DNA of 64,000 nt from Panorpa germanica (taxonomy: Eukaryota > Arthropoda > Insecta > Mecoptera > Panorpidae): positions 2,790,001-2,854,000 of the forward strand of contig OY783219.1 in NCBI GenBank assembly GCA_963678705.1. Direction: 5' to 3'. A program made the position numbers and the translations under genes. Position 1 is the stretch's first letter. Every line of letters starts with the position of its first letter. The notes under the pieces are model-generated. The model had not been told where the DNA came from. It did not search any database and saw only the letters and a program-made list of their open reading frames with translations. Below are positions 45,646 through 54,495 of this stretch, piece after piece.

Positions 45646-45763
45646 ATTATATTTCTCTTTTTGTTACAGGTAAGATAATTTCTTCATGACTGTGTTGCCT
45701 CTCCTACACTCTATTACACTCTGTATTGAGTACACGTGTGAGTACATTTACTGATTATTTTAT
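45646..45763 (+). other. Recursive-splicing-like cassette, copy 2
   Basis: Homologous to 15,041-15,196 and in the same orientation. A pyrimidine tract (45,652-45,662) and GTTACAG ending at 45,669 abut GTAAGATAA from 45,670. A second 5' splice-site-like GTGAGTAC begins at 45,738, giving a possible exon of 68 bases. The first 26 bases after the junction are identical to copy 1 except for one base further on, including a stop in each frame (TAA, TAA, TGA within 20 bases). The exon differs in length from copy 1 because of an internal indel, while both splice signals are kept. Confidence 0.4.
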
Positions 45764-47355
45764 CAACTTGGCAACGCTGGACATTGTCGAGCTTTGCGCG
45801 TACATTTATTACAATACAACTGGTGTGATATAAAACCTTACATGCACCTAAAAAATATAATGCTATCCTATCAAGCAGTTTAATTGTATAAAGAAAAGAT
45901 TCCAAGGTTAATTATTACAAACTAAATAAAATTTTGCGCTAAAGAACTAATTATATTTGACTTTAAGGCAGAGATAGAGGTTTGTCAGCCTCACTACACC
46001 GCGCTACTAAACAGTCTAGTCTATAGACTTTAGAGCTGACTGCAAATTGTGAAGTACAGACATCGGATTAGCAACTGGTAACTCTATCCCTTCAGCGCTT
46101 TCTCTTCGTTTTTCATCTATTTTTTGCGGAGCAATTCGTATAATTATTCCCACGACTACGGTCGCGTCCTCACTGTAATATATACGTAGTTTTATACATT
46201 ACTGTCACAGCTAGGCACCTGGTAAAATGGTTCTAGGATAGTTTATCATATGTATAATAAATCTCCAAAGTAATTCGTAAGCTAATGTAACGTACACATT
46301 AGAACGACTTGAACATGCGACATCCAACATCTGTTGATAGGTGTTGCACAACACGTCCACACTGGTGTGACATGTAATTTAATTCACCAACATCTTTTAT
46401 AAGTGGTTACTTTGTTTTTCTACATACTTTGGCATTACTTTTGTTTATTCTATCAAGTTAAAATGTTGTATTTTCTTGAGCCGCTGATTCTATAATTATT
46501 ATTTCATCCGTTTACCAACGCTCATGCCTTCACAGTAGCTGTGAAGATAGTTACAATTATACTACATTAAATTATATATGCAAATAACTTTATTATATTC
46601 GCGTTGAGATTAGTTTTGAGAAGTTGTTTGATCTCTCTTAAAGTCTGAGTGAGTTAACGCCTAAAAACATCGTCAACGAATTAATTTTGATATGTCCCCA
46701 ACACATGTGGTCCACAGATTTGCATAATATTCGCAGTCATATTCGCAACTCAAGAACTGAGGCTGCGACTGGTAGTTGTCTTTGGAGTGATTAACACATC
46801 TGAATACATATGTTGGGAAAATACATTTTTATTCTTCATTATTTTTTCCTTTTATAACTCTGCGTATTACACATGGATGTAATTTGTTTCTTATATTTAT
46901 TTGTTTAATTCCTTCTGGCGTGCAAAACGTTCATTAATATATCCTTCTTCACCCCTTGATAATAATTGTATCCTTGGTTCTCATAAAGATTGGTCTGGTT
47001 CTGTTTACAGCGCCTTCACATTATTGTCGCCACTTTTTTCATCAACAATGTTCCGTGTACTAGTAATGAATATACGTCTCACAGTTTAATAATCACTGAA
47101 TTAATAGTTACAAATTTGTTGAAGAAAGTAGATGTTTCGTTAACAAATAATTTGTAAAACAAAACTTTTTATAGTTAAAAACAATAAACTTCTGCTTGCT
47201 GCTAGCTTCTAACTGGTAGACTCTTAGCAATAAAACTTTTTCTTCTAAGTAGATATATTTAGTCTAATTTATACGTAAAGTTTTTTCTGTTGTGTATTTC
47301 TTTTTTCTTATTTATTTTCTTTTTATTCTGCTGAATGCTTTAAGAATTGTACACA
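45764..47355. other. Unannotated stretch
   Basis: No gene was recognised. CAACATCTGTTGATAGGTGT at about 46,327-46,346 and CACACTGGTGTGACATG nearby give small imperfect inverted repeats. Frames at 45,714-45,905 and 46,901-47,089 have no motif. Confidence 0.4.
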
Positions 47356-47398
47356 CCCCCCCCCCCATCCCATACCCCCCCCCCCCCCCCCCCTACCC
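47356..47398. repeat. Poly-C tracts (G-quadruplex potential on the minus strand)
   Basis: Runs of about 11, 3 and 19 C and then CCC, separated by one to three bases. The minus strand has four G-runs close together, enough for a G-quadruplex, with the plus strand able to form an i-motif. Length is likely unstable. Confidence 0.8.
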
Positions 47399-47644
47399 AT
47401 ATTAAGCTACCAGCAGCACTATTAAGATGTAAAATGAAAATAATAATTAAGAGGATTGTATTCCTGGAGAAGAGTCTCGGTTATGCTCGTCCAATGTCCT
47501 TGTTCACTGTTCAGTAATCCTGAAAAATCATTTCTTTTGTTTTAATTATTTTAGTTGGGTTCTCAAAGTATTTAAAGTTTTGTAAAAGGTCTGGGAGCTC
47601 TTAAGGACTGCACTGCTCTAATAGACATCTTTTATAAGAAACCG

Positions 47645-47830
47645 CAGCGCGCCTTAGACGGGCCCCGTATCAAAATTTGTTGGGGGGCCTTAATGATGGG
47701 TAAAGATTTTTCACAAAAGAAACAAAGACGCTCGTATTGAATTAAAATTTTTTGCTTACAAACGTTTGGGGCACTTGTAGCCCGGGGGGCCCGTATCATT
47801 CATACGGCAGATACGGTAGCCACGCCACTG
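47645..47830. mobile_element. Short hAT-like MITE with GGGCCC blocks
   Basis: The right end, read from outside, is CAGTGGCGTGGCTACCGTAT, a form common at the ends of animal hAT-type elements, followed by a GGGCCCCCCGGGC block. The left end, CAGCGCGCCTTAGACGGGCC, is a poorer match with its own GGGCCCCG. No target duplication was seen. Non-coding. Confidence 0.45.
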
Positions 47831-47994
47831 TTTAAGAGATATCGAACTAATGAACTGGATGATCGATTAACAAAATATTCACACCAATTTTTTGCACTGA
47901 ATGTACGCGTGACTATACTAAAATCGTTTTAATTTATTTTTTTCGTATCGGGGTGTTACTCTAAATATAATATTAATTAAAAATATATATTCAG

Positions 47995-48081
47995 GCGGCG
48001 TGATGTTGAAGGCGCCGGGCCGGATGACACGGGACGGCTGCTACGTGTTAATTCAACGCCAGCATCCACCGTGTCATGCTA
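47995..48081. repeat. GC-rich hairpin patch
   Basis: ATGACACGG (about 48,024-48,032) and CCGTGTCAT (about 48,069-48,077) form an inverted pair, with GGCGTGATGTTGAA and TTCAACGCC as additional inverted words. It is strikingly GC-rich against an AT-rich background. Function unknown; possibly a remnant transposon end. Confidence 0.5.
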
Positions 48082-48515
48082 ACTTATGCGTTAAAACACG
48101 AAACAAATGTAATTTTTCATTTTTATATAAACTATAATAATCATACTTTATTTTTATCATTATTTTATACGTGCTTTCGTAATTTATGCTTTTTGCAATG
48201 AGAGTAAATAATCATCATTTGAATTACTCTGTATATATTTATAAATTATTGTTTTTAAGTTATTTTTATTATTGTTAAATATGCTCGGAAGTATAAGGGG
48301 TCATCCTTAAAATATGCTACACAAATTGCGTAATTTATTAACCCCCTGTTCTCCTACTCTAGTCTTATTTTGTTTTTTGGTTATTATGCTTAATTTCCTT
48401 TTTTTTTTAAGATAAATTTTAGTTTAGGTGTTTCGTCACGATACTCATGACTCCCCTGCCCCCTTATCACGTCCTGTCATACTTTGGAAACCCCTCTTTT
48501 CGTGTGACTGGCCCC
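48082..48515. other. Unannotated AT-rich stretch
   Basis: Nothing recognisable was seen. Confidence 0.4.
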
Positions 48516-48708
48516 ACAACATTTTGGAGTCACTTTGACATCATATTGAAGATGTGTTTGACTTTTTTGTCATGAAAGAGTTATTTACACTTCAGTTGTT
48601 CATATGAAATCAGCTACAAATGAAGATAAAGTTGATGCGAACTATAATTGAAGTGCAATGGTGATAGAAACGTTACAAAACAAGACAATTCACCAAATTG
48701 TTTACTGA
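48516..48708 (+). repeat. Dispersed repeat family B, copy 2
   Basis: Inverted relative to 41,702-41,964; shorter, lacking the internal 30-base duplication. Confidence 0.65.
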
Positions 48709-48946
48709 GCTAACATACTTGCAATTCAAAATTCTGAAAATCTGTGAATATTACCAACTTCTTGACGATCCCGACCGTGCTCTTTAAATTCAGTTTTAAC
48801 TTTTGTTTAATAAATCAACTTTTAAAAAGTGACGTATAAAAACAATCACAAAAAGTAATTAAATTTCTTATTTTTTTTTTTTTTATATTGATATTCATTT
48901 ATTTCTTAATATTACAATTACAAAACAAGGATCTTAGTAAAACATT

Positions 48947-49475
48947 TTATAGTAGGAGTATTCTACAGTGAGGGCTATCTTCAGAAACATAAACTCTATC
49001 AATTCTTGATGCTATGTTCATTTTCCTAAAGTAAGTGAAGCCCTGTTGAGTTTTATTCTTGAGGATCCAAATATCAGATAGAATTCGTTCAGTTATTAAC
49101 CTATTTAATCCAGAACAGAAGTTTAGATTCCCAAGTTGGTCTCTCTGGTTCAGCACACAGTTAAAATCGCCAGCAATGATTAGAGGTAGTCTAAAGTTAA
49201 TCTTCAACAGTTATCGATAGGATATGTCCATCTTCTTCACATATGCAATCTGTAGCTTCTATTCCAGGCCTTAACAAAATTGCAGTTCCTCTATTATTTA
49301 TGCCAATGTTCGAGATATAGGAATAAGGTTTAAAGAAACTTAAATTTTCTATATTAACTTCTTGTAATAAAATTATGTCCAAATTGTGGTCTATAATAAA
49401 TTGTTTCAGCATAATTTTAGATGTTACAGAGGATAATCCATTGATATTAAATGTTGCAAATGTTCTTAGTACCAT
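48947..49475 (-). pseudogene. LINE ORF2 N-terminus: APE-type endonuclease, broken
   Basis: The start MVLRTFATFNINGLSS (49,475 downwards) is the first endonuclease motif. LLQEVN holds the catalytic Glu, and NRGTAILLRPGIE follows. Then comes PLIIAGDFNCVL with the Asp/Asn pair, GFTYFRK and SRIDRVYVS. These are the ordered motifs of the exonuclease/endonuclease/phosphatase fold that nicks target DNA for LINE insertion. Between SITVED and FRLPLIIAGDFN about 30 residues (the NVYAP-type segment) are missing and the frame changes at about 49,200, so the protein cannot be made whole. The domain ends near PHCRILLL, short of the final SDH motif, and no reverse transcriptase follows. Confidence 0.8.
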
Positions 49476-49505
49476 ATTAATAAGATATTGAATAAATTAA
49501 GGTTA

Positions 49506-50539
49506 TTCAATTGTTTTATCTTTTATATCCATTGCTTTTCCTGTCACTTTTTTTTGTTTCTTTGGTCTTTTGTTATTTTTCTTATCTTTTTTTTCCAATC
49601 CTATATCCATTTTGGATGCAGCGGAATTATCTGAGCAATCTTCAATTTCAGAATTTGCCAAAGTATCTTCATTTGACGATGATTCTACAATTTGTGTGCT
49701 GTAGGAATTTTGGACAAATTATCATTATTATTTACAATCGCAATAGTATCATCATTAGTAGCTGTTGAAATGATTTTTGTTTCATTTTGCGTATTCTTTG
49801 GCATTAAGGGTGGAAAAATTGAATTATTGACAAAACTTAATTCTTCATTTTTTGATTCAGTTGGAACAACACAATCAGTTACCGCTTTGTCATTCATTGT
49901 ATTCCCCGCAATGGCTGCATAGCTGCGTGCGAAACCATTTGAATTTATTCTGTTGCTAATTTTAGTAGGGCAATCTTGTCCTAAATGGTCTTCTCTATCA
50001 CAAAACCTACAAGTTTTCTTTTGGGTAGCATAGCTAACCCAAACCTTTCTGCCAATCATTGGTATATACGACGGGATTTCTTTCTTTAAAATCATCTTTA
50101 TTGCTCTTGTTCCGTTATAAACTGGGAAAGGCATATCTCTACCCCATGTTTCTTTTTTGATGCTAATAACTGTACCATATCCTTGTAGTGCGTGTTGTAT
50201 CGTTATATCTTGAATTTCATATTCTATATTGTGCATTCTTACAATTGTGAATTTATCGGCTCTTTCTATATACACATTATAATTATTGTCATCCGTACCT
50301 TTGTAAATTATTTTCCCATTTGTCATTTCAATAATGTTATCAATTAATAAATGTTCTGCAATTTTCACAATCATCTTGTTTCCATTCACTTGAATTGCCA
50401 TCACATCTTCCACTGATAATTTTAAATCGTTTTTTAAAAATAAGTGTAATTCGGTAAACGTCATTCTATAAATCACTTCGACGAAGTCTACACTTAAGGT
50501 GTTTTTCCTATTATTATTTTCCATTTTTTTTTTAATCAA
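49506..50539 (-). pseudogene. LINE ORF1: RNA-binding protein with CCHC knuckle
   Basis: The main open frame is 284 residues (50,539 to 49,685). Residues about 20-170 contain alternating strand/helix-like sequence with ALQGYGTVISIKKETWG, an RRM-like pattern. It is followed by GTRAIKMILKKEIPSYIP and then the zinc knuckle CRFCDREDHLGQDC (CX2CX4HX4C) near residue 180-195. A Ser/Asn/Thr-rich tail follows. Just past residue 280 the frame shifts; the next frame continues TQIVESSSNEDTLANSEIED and ends in a Lys-rich run (KKDKKNNKRPKKQKK) with a stop at about 49,506, so the original protein was probably about 345 residues. ORF1 proteins bind LINE RNA and form the ribonucleoprotein. The reading frame is largely preserved, so the copy is not very old. 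Confidence 0.8.
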
Positions 50540-50560
50540 ATCAAATTCTTACACCTATTT

Positions 50561-51087
50561 ATTAATTTATGATAATTTATTTAAATTATTTAAATAATTT
50601 TTTAAATACATTTATTTTTAAATGCGCGGAAAGGATGTTTATTCCACGAAAAAAGGTTTGAATAGAAATAAAAAAAGCGACACATTAAAATGTAAATTAC
50701 AAAATTAAAGTCTAGCCAGCAATATGTGTGAGAGCAAGTCCATTGTTTCTTGTTGAGGAGAAGAAGGGGCAGGGGATTTGCATTGAATAATGTGATTTGT
50801 TTTATAACTTAATTTTTACTTTATGTTTAATTTACAAATATGTTCTAGGATCTTTGGGGGTGTTTATAAACCACGTGGTTTAATTTTGGCCTCTTTAGAA
50901 CCCCTTCCTCCTTTCCTAACGTAGCTTTTGCCATGATCCCACTATCCTCTCCGGATGGAACGTAGTTTTTTGTTGCCTTTCTGTTAACAAAACTTTTTAA
51001 AAATTATTGGGTATAAAATGAACGGGACCAATATTTGTTTTATATATTTTTTTTATAGCTTCAAACATTCTGACTCAAATGGTGGCA
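50561..51087. other. Unannotated AT-rich stretch
   Basis: Unique-looking sequence upstream of the LINE derivative. No gene was recognised. Confidence 0.4.
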
Positions 51088-51420
51088 CTAGCATCTTCTG
51101 GAACTTATCAAATATTGGAAAATATCTTTTTCAGATACATCCAAAACATTGTTTTCTCCTTGAGGTCCTCTTTCTAGTATAATAACGTCTTCTTCATGGA
51201 GCAATTCTACTGTAGGTTCAAGCGTTTCTAACTCACTCATCAAATTACGCAGCTTTACGTCCTGCCCGATCTCAGATATTGTCACAGGAGACCCGTTAAG
51301 CGATTAACATTCTACTTCCGTTTTCACACCATCTTTAGATGAATCTTCAACATATTGGATATCTGAAAAGATGTACCGTCCTATTTTATTATTGACTAAT
51401 TGCTTTTTTTCTTTTTAATG
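51088..51420 (-). pseudogene. Unrecognised coding-like fragment
   Basis: On the minus strand the frame 51,285-51,088 reads a balanced, acidic peptide including ISEIGQDVKLRNLMSELE and LLHEEDVIILERGPQGENN. Upstream, across a stop, the same frame gives SDIQYVEDSSKDGVKTEVEC. The composition is unlike the AT-driven chance frames around it and looks like part of a real protein, either an old transposon protein or a decayed exon. No domain was recognised and no splice sites were identified. It lies near other coding-like repeat pieces at 51,901-52,284, which favours a transposon origin. Confidence 0.3.
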
Positions 51421-51900
51421 GGAAGTTCAAGATTACTATTGCATGACCCTAAGAAACTCCTTCGTTCCCATACATGTATCAGTCTCCTACTCCCCCTTCT
51501 CTCTCCTACCACGTATTACTACGCCAGTAACACGTAATTCATCTGTTATCATTCATTCAAGAATAGAATTAATTATTTTCGTATTGTTCTAATTATAATT
51601 TTATGGTGGTTCTCATCATTATTTTTGTCTTATTGTATATATTAGCAGGTATATTGTACAGGTACACTCCATAATAAAAGTGTGGGAGTTTCTTTAATAC
51701 ATTTATTGTCTTCGCTAGAGTTCGTTGTACAGCGACGTCCTGCTCCTGACTCACAAAATGATTGTGAATCATATATTTGGTGATTTTGGTCTTATTGCTT
51801 AAGTAGGATATATGCGTTGTTTACTTTATATCCGTAAAATCGGTACATCCCGTCGGTGAAAGTAAAGCGCAGTCCCAAAATTGTAAACTTGTCACTGTTT
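51421..51900. other. Unannotated AT-rich stretch
   Basis: Nothing recognisable was seen. Confidence 0.4.
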
Positions 51901-52284
51901 GAATAAAAACTTAAGGCGTCTAGGTTGTTGCCCAAATTTCTTCAACATATTGTCAATGAATTCAATGTTCTCCTGCCTGAACGTAATTTTCAGTAATTAA
52001 ATAATTCTTTACAGCGGTGTGAGGCTACATATCTGTCAATATGTAAGACGCGTTCGATTCTTCATGTCCTGATAATAACTGGCAAAAATAAGAATGATCT
52101 TCTATCTGTGACGCCACACAAACATGTCTAAGAAATCAACACCAGTTCTCTTCTTATCACCAAAAAAAATTACTCCTAGATTATTTCTGGAATTGAAAAC
52201 TTTTGAAGCGAACAATAAGTTTTTACGAAGCCATTGTGCTTGTGTACCGGGTCTATAACTATTATTCGAAGATATTTTCAACAT
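51901..52284 (-). repeat. Coding-like repeat C, copy 3, with upstream peptide
   Basis: The part 51,901-51,976 is homologous to 12,403-12,472 and 44,463-44,530. Upstream on the same strand, 52,284-52,102 encodes NLGVIFFGDKKRTGVDFLDM, which has a protein-like composition. Stops separate the pieces. Together with 51,088-51,420 this may be a decayed transposon gene. Not identified. Confidence 0.35.
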
Positions 52285-53969
52285 TGTACGTCTCTATCTA
52301 TATATTGTATAGTTGTATTATACTCCTTTCGTTTTCAAGGCTCCTCGTCACCACTTCCTTCTCCCATCTCCCATCTCCTTCTTCTGCTCTTGTTAATTTT
52401 GTAAAGTTTCTATTTCATCTAATTCCAATAATAAGATTAGCACGAGTCTCTTTAAAACTGATTCCTTCAAGCCCCCCGCCTCTCCTCTTCCTCTCGTTCC
52501 CAGCTCGGATATTGTAACTTAGAACTTTGACACCCCAGCTAACTTAAGGGCGGTTTTGTTGTATCAGTATCAGGGTACAAAATATCTACTGTATTCTGAC
52601 GTATAACGGCACCTCCACCATTTCCATTCACCGTTGCTGTTGGCTGTTAGTGCCGCAAAAAGGGAACGTAAAGCTTTTGTATTTTCCTCTGATGAATTGA
52701 AGTTTAATCATCCGTTATAAATCAATTAAAGAAAACTTTTTGGATTATTACGGAAAAGTTAGAAAATTTTAATTGCCAGAAGTTCATGATGTATTAAAAA
52801 ATAAATAATACACAAAAAAAAGTTTTCATGGAAAAGTCAATTCAAAAGAGATAATGTTTCAGATTAGTTGAAAATGGTAGGGGTTGGATGGATAATTATT
52901 AAGGGTTGGTAAAGACAACCCCAATTGCAAGGGGTTACAGATTAGATTATTAGTTTATCAGATCATTTTGTTTATCAAGAACGGGTTCTTTTTATTATCA
53001 AAGGTAAATGTTTTAATAATTTTGCGCTGGCTTCGTTGATTTCCGTGAAACTTCGCTTGGGAATCGTACTATTAATCAGAGCTACAAAGATGACAACGTT
53101 ATTAATTATTGGCAAAGTCTTACTGAAACTTAATTCCCACCGAAAAAGGGAAATTTGTGAATAGGAGCACTGTTATACTTTTGTTTGACAAGGAATCGCC
53201 AGCTTGTTTATTTGCACCATCTGCAAACAGTGATCTAGCGACATAATCCTCACTTAAAGCGGTGCGTAATGTTTACCAATTTTCTACGTAACAAAATGTA
53301 AAATTTCTTATTGTTGTTAAGCTACAGACAAGAAGTTACTCAAGTAGTAAAGTCAAAACGATTTTCCACTCATGAATATTCAATTTTTCAAACTAGCGCC
53401 TGTTATTTTTATGAAATATAAAAAAAATTTAATGAAAACATTTAACTTAATAAATAAAAAGAAAAATATTTAGTTTGTGAGATAAAAATAAACAAGAAAA
53501 ACAGTTTTAATGTTTTCCTATAAAATTGTGGAAAATTGTCGTACACTTTATGACTTAGTAGTGAAATATTAATAGGCGCAGTAGTTTAGTTGTAAAAAGG
53601 CAATAAGGAAAGTCGAGAATATGTCTGCATTAAATGACGATAACAACGACTAAATGGGAAGTAAATAGGGTTTAGAAAATTTTACTGCTGTGGAAAATCA
53701 CGTACTAAAAATAAACAAATTTGAATTTTCATATCAAATTATATTTTTATAGTTTTAATAGACCGCACAAAATGTGCTTGTTAGTCAAATAGATGGAAGA
53801 CTGTTCTACAATATACTGATAAGACTTCAAATATCTAATTATTTTTTAATTAATCGCAATATTATAGATGGCTGTTCGATTTAAATTTAAAAAATAAAAT
53901 TCGTAGTTTCATTCTTTGATTTTAAATTTAAATTAAATAAAAATATTAAGCATGAATATTTATTTATTT
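52285..53969. other. Unannotated stretch with a pyrimidine-rich start
   Basis: 52,318-52,505 is pyrimidine-rich on the plus strand and may be one more LINE remnant on the minus strand, without motifs. The rest is AT-rich with no gene. Confidence 0.4.
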
Positions 53970-54495
53970 ATTATATTAATTGCGTGCCTTTCGGCTTTAC
54001 AATCTACAGTATTATATTTCCTAAAACATTTCATTCTTATCGAAATTTAAACTTAAACTATTATAGACTTTTACTACTTCCAAAAGTACTTTCTGCTTCT
54101 TCTTTTTTGACTCTCTCTCTTCATGTTCCATACTCCTCCTTCCTTTTTATCGTTTTCTGTTTCTCCTTCCCTCTTGCCTGTACATTCATCTATTATCTCT
54201 TGCCTTCCTTAACCCCTCTTGACAAACCCTCTATTATCTTTTCTCTATCCTTCCTCCCTCCTAACTAGCTTCTGCCCTTCTCCTACTAATTATTTCTGCC
54301 ATCCATCTGTTTCGTTCCTTGCTTCCTTTTAATTACTGCCTCACCTTCCTTCTGCTGCCCACCTTGTCCACACAATCATCTCTTATGTGCTCCTGTGTCT
54401 CTACCTCTGCTTTGCAAACCCTGCACTTCCTTTCTTCTTCGTCCATCATTCCAGCATCTACTTTTTTACTACTTTTTTCTACTACTAGTTTTTAA
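53970..54495 (-). mobile_element. LINE 3' end with ORF2 C-terminal zinc knuckle
   Basis: On the minus strand it begins in ORF2 with MMDEEERK and CRVCKAEVETQEHIRDDC (about 54,370-54,440), a CX2CX8HX4C knuckle typical of insect LINE C-termini. RNRWMAEI follows, matching the copy at 2,466. After a 3' UTR containing AAAGTACTTTTGGAA the element ends with GCCGAAAGGC (about 53,988-53,997) and an AATAAATAAATA tail. One stop interrupts the region between the knuckle and RWMAEI. Reverse transcriptase is missing through 5' truncation. Confidence 0.75.

Larger units (their letters stand above)
48871..50560 (-). mobile_element. LINE derivative: ORF1 + endonuclease, no reverse transcriptase
   Basis: Read on the minus strand: a short AT-rich leader, ORF1, a spacer of about 30 bases, the start of ORF2 with an endonuclease domain, then AATAAA (48,898-48,903) and 14 A (48,871-48,884). 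The reverse-transcriptase part is absent. Usual LINE truncation removes the 5' side; here the 5' side is kept and the copy has its own polyadenylation signal and tail. This points to reverse transcription of a shortened, polyadenylated RNA, comparable to half-LINE derivatives known in mammals, or to deletion of the 3' part leaving a tail. ORF1 with an RRM-like region and CCHC knuckle plus an APE-type endonuclease suggests a Tx1- or I-like clade; not certain. Confidence 0.75.
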
